Assembly: GCA_947175535.1 (NCBI GenBank) | Contig: CAMWNF010000014.1 | Span: 1-32,773, forward strand | Reading direction: 5' to 3' | DNA: 32,773 nucleotides | Source: an uncultured Bacteroidales bacterium | GTDB taxonomy: Bacteria; Bacteroidota; Bacteroidia; Bacteroidales; Muribaculaceae | Shown: positions 9,077 through 17,845 of the stretch, in pieces | Layout: the number at the start of each line of letters is the position of its first letter | Numbering within the stretch: the first letter of the stretch is position 1 | Notes under the pieces: model-generated | Databases searched by the model: none | What the model saw: the letters and a program-made list of their open reading frames with translations, nothing else | Told to the model about the DNA's origin: nothing | Translations under genes and position numbers: made by a program

Positions 9077-11623
9077 TCAGAACGTTGCGTGGAATGCGAT
9101 TCTGATGCCACTGCGGTCTATATTGTAGCCCGGATGACGGTAGCTCAGTCGCCAAACATAGTCAACACGCAGACATCTGAAAATATTGTCTATCCCCACC
9201 GCTGCTTCCATATAAGGACCATGGCTCATTCTCGATATGGTAGCCATGGGTGGATATGCTATCAGCGAAGGATTCAAATCAGGTACATTCTTATTACTCA
9301 GCCTGCCGTAGAAACCGCTGAACGAAAATGCCTCACGCAACTTAGCCTTCTTCAGACCTGGTATAAGATTAAACAGCAGACCGTTAGGACTGTAATGCAA
9401 AAACCACGACACCTGTGAATCATTTATGAACTCCATCGGATTCAACAAGGCAAAACTTTCACGCTGAATAGTATAACTCAGGTTGGCATTAGGAATAATA
9501 AGGTCAAGGAAACATGATTTGCTCCACACTCTTGCAGCTCCTACAGTCGCATCAAGATAGCCGAACGCCGAAAACCATATACGTTTCTGTACACTTAACT
9601 CGGTTTTATTAATAGGATATTTCGAGAACCACTGAGGTGCGAATGTCTGACGTAATGTAAATATAGGTGCATCAAGATTGACAGGTGAGCGTTTGCTGCG
9701 AGACTGATAGAATTTTTCGCCGGGAGCATATCTCAGAGTCACTGTCAGCGAATTTTCGTTGAAATGTCCATAACTTTTGCCGTATCCGTCAACAAACGGA
9801 ATCCATTGGGTCGCTTCCCGTCGCTCGTTCTGCACACGAGCTTCGACCGAGAAATTATTATGTAATTCAAGGGTATATGTAAGGTCGGTAACGCGATGAT
9901 AAATCACATTGCGGTCTGTCATTCTTTTCAATGACAGAAAAACATTGTCAGAATTTGTAAACAGATAGTGCTGACCGACATAATCGATATCATACATCTG
10001 CGACAGGCGCAGCGAATGTATCGGAAACTCGCGCGCATGCTGTTTTTTGTCTAAAAACGAATACTCAACTTCACCGCGGTATTTCCATTTATGGTCCCGT
10101 AGGCCATAGGCGACATAACCCCTCGCAAACCAGCGGCGGCTTAAATCCGCTGTTGTCATACCGCCAACACGGAAACGTGTACCTTCAATTGCATTGAAAC
10201 TGACCGTCGTATTGACCGGTCCATAATCAAACTTATTGCCTAATGGTACATATCCCTGGACGAATGCACCAACGACTCTGACTCCGTAATAAAACAGTTT
10301 TGATGTCCCGAAACGTCCGAGCATCTCACCCACCCGACTCTCTTGCCGACTTAAAGGTGTGATGCGGGCTTCTTCCCAGAATTCTTCCGTACGGCAATTC
10401 ATGCTGTCAACTTCGGTCAGACGCGCGGCTGTCTCGAAAATAGAGTTGTCAGCAGGTTCGTCAAATGAGTGTGAGTCATAAGATGTGTTTCTTCTGACAT
10501 AAAGTGATGGCAATCCCGGCAAAGGTGCAAGCTCAAGCGTCAGGTCATCACGGGTTTTGATACGTGTGCCGTCTTCCGAAGTGTCATAAGTCTGGGTGAG
10601 ATAAATCTCTTCGACAAAATTAAGGTTGATTTCTTTCGGAACACTCATTTCAACCTTCCTGACAGTCATGGCAGAATCCGTAAGTGAAACATATACATGC
10701 CCCGTAAAACCGAATGCCGAGCGGTTGAATGGATAAAACGACAGCACTGCACAACTGTCTGCCGCAACCATCACCGTGTCTGTCAGATAGAATTTATAGA
10801 AGTCCGGAGCTATCGGCGACAACGGACTTACGAACCTGTTTTGAAGTAAGGTTATATCCTTGTCATAGATATTGATTTCTCGGAGTACCTCCTCAAGATA
10901 GACTTGCGTATTATCCGAGCTGCTGACCTCGTCAATTCCGGTCGAAGTAAAGCCGTTGACTGTAGTTTTCAGCGACTTTGGCTCTCGTCGGTAATTGATT
11001 GTCGAAGCCTTTTCTTTTACCGATACATTAAGAATCGGTTTGCCTGACACCTCCGACGTATCTACATATTCCTTCAGAAAAGGATAGCTGCGTAAGATTA
11101 TATTATCGGCATTCGGGTCAAAATCATTAAGTGCCAATGTTATTCGCTCATATTTGTCATAGCTGTAATAATCATGTCCGTATGGGTCACCGATGTCTGA
11201 TTGCTTCCTGAGCTTTTTCACAAAGTCAACCGCAGGATTATTCTTTTTAGAATATTTTCCTTTACTGACAACCAGCTCTTCAAGTTCTGTCGATGAAGGA
11301 CTGAGATATGCGACGACAAGATTATATGAATTACGTTTGACAGGCAACACAATCGGTCGGTATCCTACTGATGACACTCTGATGGCTGTATCCGTAGCCT
11401 GAAGCGCGATACCGAAAATTCCCCGAGTATCGCCAACGACCCTGCGGTCACTCGGCAGTGCTACAATCGAAGCCCTCGGCAGCGCTTCTGCTGTTACAGA
11501 ATCCCTGACAATGCCTTTCAGGAAAAATCCGTCGGCATTTACTTTCGCATCAGGCAACTGCCCCACTGCTGCAATTGACATAACAGCAGAAAAAAGCAAT
11601 ATAGTGATGCGACTTAAAGTCAT
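9077..11623 (-). CDS. DUF5686 / carboxypeptidase-regulatory-like domain outer-membrane protein
   Basis: Signal peptide, KGIVRDSVTAEALPRASIVALPSDRRVVGDTRGIFGI (CarboxypepD_reg-like), long C-terminal beta-rich barrel-like region. Confidence 0.85.
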   Translation of the reverse strand: MTLSRITILLFSAVMSIAAVGQLPDAKVNADGFFLKGIVRDSVTAEALPRASIVALPSDRRVVGDTRGIFGIALQATDTAIRVSSVGYRPIVLPVKRNSYNLVVAYLSPSSTELEELVVSKGKYSKKNNPAVDFVKKLRKQSDIGDPYGHDYYSYDKYERITLALNDFDPNADNIILRSYPFLKEYVDTSEVSGKPILNVSVKEKASTINYRREPKSLKTTVNGFTSTGIDEVSSSDNTQVYLEEVLREINIYDKDITLLQNRFVSPLSPIAPDFYKFYLTDTVMVAADSCAVLSFYPFNRSAFGFTGHVYVSLTDSAMTVRKVEMSVPKEINLNFVEEIYLTQTYDTSEDGTRIKTRDDLTLELAPLPGLPSLYVRRNTSYDSHSFDEPADNSIFETAARLTEVDSMNCRTEEFWEEARITPLSRQESRVGEMLGRFGTSKLFYYGVRVVGAFVQGYVPLGNKFDYGPVNTTVSFNAIEGTRFRVGGMTTADLSRRWFARGYVAYGLRDHKWKYRGEVEYSFLDKKQHAREFPIHSLRLSQMYDIDYVGQHYLFTNSDNVFLSLKRMTDRNVIYHRVTDLTYTLELHNNFSVEARVQNERREATQWIPFVDGYGKSYGHFNENSLTVTLRYAPGEKFYQSRSKRSPVNLDAPIFTLRQTFAPQWFSKYPINKTELSVQKRIWFSAFGYLDATVGAARVWSKSCFLDLIIPNANLSYTIQRESFALLNPMEFINDSQVSWFLHYSPNGLLFNLIPGLKKAKLREAFSFSGFYGRLSNKNVPDLNPSLIAYPPMATISRMSHGPYMEAAVGIDNIFRCLRVDYVWRLSYRHPGYNIDRSGIRIAFHATF

Positions 11624-11639
11624 TTCTAATGTGAATTAT

Positions 11640-11647
11640 TAACTTTG
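11640..11647 (+). promoter_or_regulatory. -7 element TAACTTTG of the CYTH gene
   Basis: Matches TAnnTTTG; 51 nt upstream of ATG 11698. Confidence 0.55.
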
Positions 11648-11697
11648 TAAAATATTAAAACATCAAAAAACGTCGACTGGTTGCGACAAATAACATT

Positions 11698-12141
11698 ATG
11701 GCAAAAGAAATCGAACGAAAATATCTTGTTACCAACTCATCTTACCGTAAGGCAGCGACCGAAAAGCGTAACATCATCCAGGCATACCTTAACCGCGACC
11801 CAAAAGCGACTGTCAGGATTCGTGTTACCGACAACTTTGCATACATTACCGTCAAAGGGAAAAATGAAGGGGCGGTCCGCGATGAATGGGAGTACTCGAT
11901 TCCGGTCAACGATGCGCTTGCCATGATTGAGCGTTGCGCTACGGGACGTATCATCAAAAAAACAAGATATATCGTGCCTTTTGAAGGTCATATTTGGGAA
12001 GTTGATGAATTTGGCGGAGAACTCGAAGGTCTCACCGTTGCCGAAATCGAATTATCTGCTCCCGATACGGAATTTTCACTACCCGCATTTGTCGGCGAAG
12101 AAGTGACGGGCAATCCGCAATACTATAATTCTTCGCTCTGA
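11698..12141 (+). CDS. CYTH domain protein (class IV adenylate cyclase/triphosphatase-like)
   Basis: N-terminal EIERKYLV (ExExK), KTRYIVPFEGHIWEVDEFGGELEGLTVAEIEL. Confidence 0.93.
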   Translation: MAKEIERKYLVTNSSYRKAATEKRNIIQAYLNRDPKATVRIRVTDNFAYITVKGKNEGAVRDEWEYSIPVNDALAMIERCATGRIIKKTRYIVPFEGHIWEVDEFGGELEGLTVAEIELSAPDTEFSLPAFVGEEVTGNPQYYNSSL

Positions 12142-13562
12142 ACCACCGGTTTGTCACGACGCACAAGTGCAACAACATTTTCGACATGTTGCGTATGAGG
12201 AAACATGTCGACAGGCTGCACGGCTTCCACTCCGTATTTACAGTCGAGTAATGCTAAATCACGCGCCTGAGTAGCGGGATTACAGCTGACGTAGACAATG
12301 CGCGCGGGTTCTGCTCTCAGAATGACATCTACAACATCGTTGTGCATCCCTGCTCGAGGAGGGTCGACAATCATGACATCAGGTCTGCCATGCTCGGCGA
12401 TAAACTCATCGGTCAGCACATCCTTCATATCGCCTGCATAGAATTCAGTATTCTCTATGCCATTGACCTTAGAGTTCAGTTTGGCATCTGCAATAGCATC
12501 TTCTACATACTCGATACCTACGACATGACGCGCATCACGGCTCACGAAGTTTGCGATTGTTCCTGTTCCCGTATATAAGTCGTAGACCAATTCACTTCCG
12601 GTCAGTTTTGCAAAATCGCGCGCAACTTTGTAAAGTTCATAAGCCTGTCGTGAATTTGTCTGATAGAACGACTTGGGACCTACTCTGAATTTCAGCCCTT
12701 CCATCTCCTCTATTATATGGTCTTTGCCTTTCCACAGTTTGATATCCTGGTCTGCGAGACTGTCGTTAACCTTGGTGTTGACAACATACATGAGAGATGT
12801 TATTTCAGGGAAAGCTTCCGACAGGGCATCAAGCAGTTCCTTGATTGCCTTGCGGTCATCTTCACCGAACGCCATCACGACCATTACCTCACCCGTCGAA
12901 GCTATCCTTATCATCAGTGTGCGAAGCAGACCTTTTTGACCTCGAAGATCATAGAACGTAAAGCCATTCTGTTTGCCGAAATCTTTGACAAACAGACGAA
13001 TTCTGTTGCCAAGATCATCCTGGAGATGACACGCTTTTATATCAAGCACCTTATCAAACGCTCCGGGAATATGGAAACCGGCAGCATCCCTGTCAGGAAA
13101 CTCTTCGCCGCTCGCAAGCTGCTCGAATGTCAGCCAGCACTTATTAGAGAAGGTGTACTCCATCTTGTTTCTGTATGCCCATATGTTCTCCGAACCCTTT
13201 ATGGGAGATATTTCCGGAAGTTCGACCTTTGCTATCCGCTGAAGAGCATCGGTCACCTGACGCTGCTTGCATTTGAGCTGAAACTCATACGGCAGATGTT
13301 GCCAGCGGCAGCCTCCGCACACACCGAAGTGCTCACACCGAGGCTCCACGCGGATTTCGCCGGGCTTGACAAGTCTTTCTATATGACCTTCGGCATATGA
13401 TTTTTTCTTTTTATCGATTTTTATGTCCGCCACGTCGCCGGGAGCTCCGAACGGTATGAACACAACCATTTCATCGACTCTCGCCAGTGCATTGCCTTCG
13501 GCTGCGACATCTGTGATTGTTACTCCCTCAATAACAGGCAGTGGTTTACGTTTTCTTGCCAT
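12123..13562 (-). CDS. rlmD: 23S rRNA (uracil(1939)-C(5))-methyltransferase RlmD
   Basis: TRAM-like N-terminus, Fe-S cysteines CEHFGVCGGCRWQHLPYEFQLKCKQ, SAM motif YDLYTGTGTIANF, catalytic VDPPRAGMH...VYVSCNPATQARDL. Confidence 0.93.
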   Translation of the reverse strand: MARKRKPLPVIEGVTITDVAAEGNALARVDEMVVFIPFGAPGDVADIKIDKKKKSYAEGHIERLVKPGEIRVEPRCEHFGVCGGCRWQHLPYEFQLKCKQRQVTDALQRIAKVELPEISPIKGSENIWAYRNKMEYTFSNKCWLTFEQLASGEEFPDRDAAGFHIPGAFDKVLDIKACHLQDDLGNRIRLFVKDFGKQNGFTFYDLRGQKGLLRTLMIRIASTGEVMVVMAFGEDDRKAIKELLDALSEAFPEITSLMYVVNTKVNDSLADQDIKLWKGKDHIIEEMEGLKFRVGPKSFYQTNSRQAYELYKVARDFAKLTGSELVYDLYTGTGTIANFVSRDARHVVGIEYVEDAIADAKLNSKVNGIENTEFYAGDMKDVLTDEFIAEHGRPDVMIVDPPRAGMHNDVVDVILRAEPARIVYVSCNPATQARDLALLDCKYGVEAVQPVDMFPHTQHVENVVALVRRDKPVVQSEEL

Positions 13563-13580
13563 ATTATAATTTATTTAACG

Positions 13581-13608
13581 CAAATTTACTACTTTTGTAT
13601 CAAATATA
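13581..13608. promoter_or_regulatory. Overlapping divergent promoter -7 boxes: TACTTTTG (+, 13590-13597), TAAATTTG (-, 13581-13588), alternative TATATTTG (-, 13601-13608)
   Basis: Three TAnnTTTG matches in 28 bp between divergent genes. Confidence 0.5.
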
Positions 13609-13626
13609 GCGAATATATAGTAACTC

Positions 13627-14409
13627 ATGAACGAAATTATTGACAAAAGATATTTTTCGGAGAAAGTCGTAAAACTCGTTGTAAAAGCTCCTGACATAGC
13701 AAAAGCCCGCAAGCCGGGTCATTTTGTTATTGTACGGGCTTGTGACAACGGCGAGCGCATCCCTCTTACAATAGCCGATGCCGATACAACCGCCGGCACT
13801 ATCACGCTTGTGGTTCAGGATGTCGGAGCTTCGACCCGGCTGATTTGCGCACTCGAAGTCGGCGAATCCCTGACCGATGTCGTAGGTCCGCTCGGTCGTG
13901 CCACTGCAATTAAGAAAGTCGGCACGGTTGTGTGCTGCGGAGGTGGCGTCGGTGTAGCTCCTCTTTTACCCATAATCAAGGCAATGAAACAGGCTGGAAA
14001 CAAAGTCATCAGTGTTCTTGCCGCGCGCACCAAAGAGCTAATTATACTTGAGGAACAGGTTGCAGAATGGTCTGACGAAGTCATAATAATGACTGACGAC
14101 GGCAGCTATGGCACCAAAGGTCTTGTAACTCAGGGGGTGGAAACTGTCCTGCAACGAGAAAAGGTCGATGAAGTCGTTACAATCGGCCCTGCGGTAATGA
14201 TGAAATTCGTCGCTGCTCTGACCGAAAAATACAATGTCCCTACTATTTGTTCGCTCAACACCATCATGGTCGACGGAACAGGCATGTGCGGTGCATGCCG
14301 TGTGACAGTCGACGGAAAAATGAGGTTTGTATGCGTCGACGGTCCGGAATTCGATGCCCACAAAGTCGATTTCAACGAGATGATGATGAGACTCAAAGCC
14401 TATAACTGA
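13627..14409 (+). CDS. Sulfide/dihydroorotate dehydrogenase-like FAD/NAD-binding protein (NfnA/SudB-type small subunit)
   Basis: IPLTIADAD flavin-binding, GGGVGVAPLLPIIKAM, C-terminal [2Fe-2S] cysteines CSLNTIMVDGTGMCGACRVTVDGKMRFVCVDGPEF. Confidence 0.92.
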   Translation: MNEIIDKRYFSEKVVKLVVKAPDIAKARKPGHFVIVRACDNGERIPLTIADADTTAGTITLVVQDVGASTRLICALEVGESLTDVVGPLGRATAIKKVGTVVCCGGGVGVAPLLPIIKAMKQAGNKVISVLAARTKELIILEEQVAEWSDEVIIMTDDGSYGTKGLVTQGVETVLQREKVDEVVTIGPAVMMKFVAALTEKYNVPTICSLNTIMVDGTGMCGACRVTVDGKMRFVCVDGPEFDAHKVDFNEMMMRLKAYN

Positions 14410-14426
14410 TTTTTATTCCCCTACTA

Positions 14427-15890
14427 ATGGATTGCAATACAGATAAAACATCTCCTCGCGACGCAGAGTGGCGTGTCAGACTCAGAGAAGCCATGTCTGC
14501 TAAGGAAAGAGCAGCCATTCCACGCGCTAAAATGCCGATGCTCGACCCTGCATATCGCATAACCTGTAATGAAGAGGTAAATCAGGGTCTCAGTGCCGAA
14601 CAGGCTGTTCTCGAAGCCAAACGCTGTCTCGACTGTCCTGACCCTCAATGCGTGACCGGTTGTCCGGTCGGAATCGACATTCCCGGCTTCATTAAGAACA
14701 TCCAGCGCGAAGCCTTTGCCGAAGCCGCATCCGTTCTTAAAGCCACGAGCGCGCTCCCAGCCGTATGCGGTCGTGTATGTCCGCAGGAAAAGCAATGCGA
14801 GAGCCGCTGCATTTATAATAAGATGAAAAAGCAACCGGTCGCAATCGGTTATCTCGAACGTTTCGCAGCTGACACCGAACGCACTGCCGGCTCTCGCGCG
14901 TCTGTCACAAAAGAAGCTCCTCGCGGCATAAAGATTGCTGTCGCCGGAAGCGGTCCTGCAGGATTGTCTTTTGCAGGAGACATGATTAAACGCGGCTACG
15001 ATGTCACTGTTTTCGAAGCCCTTCATGAAATCGGCGGTGTGCTGAAATACGGCATTCCCGAGTTTCGTCTGCCAAACGAAGTCGTCGATGCCGAGCTTGA
15101 TGCCCTACGCGAGTTAGGGGTAAAATTCCGTAAAGACTGCATTATAGGCAAGACATTGAGCTATGACGACCTTCTCGCCGAGGGCTACCGTGCGGTCTTC
15201 GTCGCTTCGGGTGCCGGCTTGCCGCGCTTCATGGGTATTCCAGGCGAAAATCTGAGCGGTGTGATGTCAAGCAACGAATATCTCACCCGTATAAACCTTA
15301 TGGGAGCCGGACATGGAGGCATGACTCCGGTCGCCCACGGAAAGCGTGTCGCTGTCATTGGCGGCGGTAACACAGCGATGGACAGTGTACGCACTGCCCG
15401 ACGCATGGGGGCAGAACGAGCCATGATTATCTACCGCCGGAGTGAGGCTGAAATGCCCGCCCGACTCGAAGAAGTCGAGCATGCAAAAGAAGAGGGGGTC
15501 GAATTTCTCACTCTATGTAATCCGGTCGAATATCGCGGCGACGAACAGGGACGTGTTAAATCAATGCTTGTTCAGCGTATGGAACTCGGCGAACCCGGAC
15601 CTGACGGACGCCGTTCGCCCGTAGCCATCGAAGGGGCGATTGACGAAATCGAAGTCGACGAAGTGATTGTCAGCGTAGGCGTATCCCCCAACCCGCTTAT
15701 TCCCGATTCGATTGACGGTCTTGCGGTGTCGCGACGCGGCACGATTGAAGTCGACGATGACCTAAGGTCATCCATACCGCTTATATTCGCCGGCGGCGAC
15801 ATTGTGCGCGGAGGTGCGACAGTCATTCTTGCCATGGGTGACGGACGCCGTGCAGCTGCCGCTATGCATCGTTTTCTAAGCGGAGAGTAA
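14427..15890 (+). CDS. gltA: Glutamate synthase small subunit-like / NfnB-type NADPH oxidoreductase
   Basis: Fe-S region AKRCLDCPDPQCVTGCPVGIDIPGFIK, VCGRVCPQEKQCESRC, AVAGSGPAGLSFA, GGGNTAMDSVRTARRMGAE, FAGGDIVRGGATVILAMGDGRRAA. Confidence 0.93.
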   Translation: MDCNTDKTSPRDAEWRVRLREAMSAKERAAIPRAKMPMLDPAYRITCNEEVNQGLSAEQAVLEAKRCLDCPDPQCVTGCPVGIDIPGFIKNIQREAFAEAASVLKATSALPAVCGRVCPQEKQCESRCIYNKMKKQPVAIGYLERFAADTERTAGSRASVTKEAPRGIKIAVAGSGPAGLSFAGDMIKRGYDVTVFEALHEIGGVLKYGIPEFRLPNEVVDAELDALRELGVKFRKDCIIGKTLSYDDLLAEGYRAVFVASGAGLPRFMGIPGENLSGVMSSNEYLTRINLMGAGHGGMTPVAHGKRVAVIGGGNTAMDSVRTARRMGAERAMIIYRRSEAEMPARLEEVEHAKEEGVEFLTLCNPVEYRGDEQGRVKSMLVQRMELGEPGPDGRRSPVAIEGAIDEIEVDEVIVSVGVSPNPLIPDSIDGLAVSRRGTIEVDDDLRSSIPLIFAGGDIVRGGATVILAMGDGRRAAAAMHRFLSGE

Positions 15891-15961
15891 GGCGGCGGGC
15901 AATACTTTTTGGCTGAAATACGTTATTAGATTTAGAAAACAATACCGCTTCAGCAGCATCT

Positions 15962-16588
15962 ATGGAACAGGAATTCACATCTCAAGTTCTCGAAAGCGCG
16001 GTCACCGAACTGTCGCGATTGCCAGGTGTAGGACGTAAGACAGCCCTGCGTCTTGCCCTCCATCTGCTGCGACGCGACGAACGCGAAGTAACAGCTCTCG
16101 GCGAATCGCTGATACGGCTGCGACGCGATATATGCTATTGCCGTCAGTGTCACAACATCAGTGAAAACGACACATGTGCGATATGCGCCTCTCCAATGCG
16201 CGACCACCGCACGGTCTGCGTCGTCGAGAACGTCAAAGACGTCATGAGCATCGAAAACACCGGTCAATACAACGGAGTCTACCATGTGCTCGGAGGTCTC
16301 ATATCACCCATCGACGGCATCGGGCCTGACAGTCTCGAGATTGCGTCACTGGTCGAACGCATTGCCGCAGGCGGTGTAGATGAAGTCATCCTCGCCCTTA
16401 GTTCAACGATGGAAGGCGACACTACCAATTTCTACATATTCCGCCGTCTTTCCGCCTATCCCGACCTTAAACTTACACAGCTCGCGCGCGGCATGTCGGT
16501 CGGAAACGAAATCGAATACACTGACGAAGTGACACTCGGTCGCTCTTTGCTTAACCGCGTTCCATTCGCCGATTCTTTCAAATCATAA
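15962..16588 (+). CDS. recR: Recombination protein RecR
   Basis: [18 protein letters not shown]4 zinc finger [19 protein letters not shown], Toprim [44 protein letters not shown]. Confidence 0.97.
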   Translation: MEQEFTSQVLESAVTELSRLPGVGRKTALRLALHLLRRDEREVTALGESLIRLRRDICYCRQCHNISENDTCAICASPMRDHRTVCVVENVKDVMSIENTGQYNGVYHVLGGLISPIDGIGPDSLEIASLVERIAAGGVDEVILALSSTMEGDTTNFYIFRRLSAYPDLKLTQLARGMSVGNEIEYTDEVTLGRSLLNRVPFADSFKS

Positions 16589-16591
16589 CTT

Positions 16592-17116
16592 ATGACATCA
16601 CTTAAAGGAAATTCAATCAGTCTGCGCGGTCCCGAACCAGGCGACCTCGACCTACTCTATCTCTGGGAGAATGACACCGCCATGTGGCCATTCGGCTCTA
16701 CCCGCGCACCTCTTTCACGCCATCAGATATGGCAATATCTCGACACCTACGACGGCGACATCTTCACCCAGAAACAACTGCGGATGATGGTTGTCGAAAA
16801 TTCTTCAGGAAAAGCCGTCGGCACGATTGACATCTACGACTTCGACCCTCGCGACTCGCATGCGACGATAGGCATATTCGTCGCTGGCGAATACCGTCGT
16901 AAGGGGTATGCTACAGAAGCATTGAACCTTATTTGCAACTATGCCCGCGAGACATTGTCGCTTCATCAGCTTGCATCATGGGTCAGCGTGGACAACGAGC
17001 CGTCAATCCGTCTGTTCAAGACAGCCGGTTTCAAATCAAAGGCATGTCTGCGCTCTTGGATAAAACGCGGTCGCACTTACACTGACGTGCTGATATTCCA
17101 ACGCCTGTTCGAATAA
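16592..17116 (+). CDS. GNAT family N-acetyltransferase (SpeG/RimJ-like)
   Basis: IGIFVAGEYRRKGYATEALNLICNYA, NEPSIRLFKTAGF. Confidence 0.92.
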   Translation: MTSLKGNSISLRGPEPGDLDLLYLWENDTAMWPFGSTRAPLSRHQIWQYLDTYDGDIFTQKQLRMMVVENSSGKAVGTIDIYDFDPRDSHATIGIFVAGEYRRKGYATEALNLICNYARETLSLHQLASWVSVDNEPSIRLFKTAGFKSKACLRSWIKRGRTYTDVLIFQRLFE

Positions 17117-17123
17117 TCTGAAA

Positions 17124-17831
17124 TTATTTCAATCTGAAATTGTAGCCCAACGATATTTCTATCGATGTGTTACGCGATGCGCTGAACGTGTCGGCTTTAG
17201 CTGCGGGAAATATATTACCCAGACCGAAATAATAACGGCCCTCGAGAGTCAGCGAATTGCGCGGACTGATATAAAACTCGATGCCTGCACCACCGACGAT
17301 ACCGTAATCAAATTTATTCTTAACCGGCATTACGAGTTGCTCCGTCATACGCGCCTTTGTCGGAAAACCTTCGGCATGCAAAGGGTCATGATAATCGAAA
17401 TTTGCCGAAATCTTTTCTGAAATAAGATAGGAAAATTCAGGTCCCAGATTGATAAAACATTTGAAGCGACGACTGCCGAAATATATATGCGTCATCATCG
17501 GCAGTTTGATATAGGTCAGCGAACGCGAATAGCTGCATGGCGATTCCTCGAAATTCTCTGCCCAGCCGCGTTGCGTCCAGCCCAATTCTGCAATCAGACC
17601 GAATAGCTTTTCTTCTGTATATCGGAAAGTCACCGCCCCCGTCGTGCCGTTATTCCATTTTTGCTTTACTGACGGCGAAAACGCCATTTCAGACAGCGTC
17701 ATACCGCCTTTCACACCGACACTGATATGTGGTTTGTAATGTGTCTGCGCCGTCACACCGCAACAACCGGCGACAGCAATCACAATCGCCATCGCACTCC
17801 TGCTTATCAATCTTTTCAAGGCAACTGTCAT
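17124..17831 (-). CDS. PorT/OmpW-like outer-membrane beta-barrel protein
   Basis: Signal peptide, HISVGVKGGMTLSEMAFSP, alternating beta strands, terminal SLGYNFRLK. Confidence 0.8.
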   Translation of the reverse strand: MTVALKRLISRSAMAIVIAVAGCCGVTAQTHYKPHISVGVKGGMTLSEMAFSPSVKQKWNNGTTGAVTFRYTEEKLFGLIAELGWTQRGWAENFEESPCSYSRSLTYIKLPMMTHIYFGSRRFKCFINLGPEFSYLISEKISANFDYHDPLHAEGFPTKARMTEQLVMPVKNKFDYGIVGGAGIEFYISPRNSLTLEGRYYFGLGNIFPAAKADTFSASRNTSIEISLGYNFRLK

Positions 17832-17845
17832 AATTCCATCTGCAA

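Noticed and set aside
12717-13400. 227-aa plus-strand ORF antisense to rlmD
   Set aside because: Entirely inside a confidently identified gene, with no promoter or domain support.
14424-15026. 200-aa minus-strand ORF antisense to the gltA/nfnB-like gene
   Set aside because: Covers conserved Fe-S cysteine and Rossmann motifs on the opposite strand; no independent evidence.
16588-17124. Close spacing of recR, GNAT gene and convergent PorT-like gene as a special locus
   Set aside because: Compact spacing alone is ordinary for bacterial chromosomes; no unusual motif between them.
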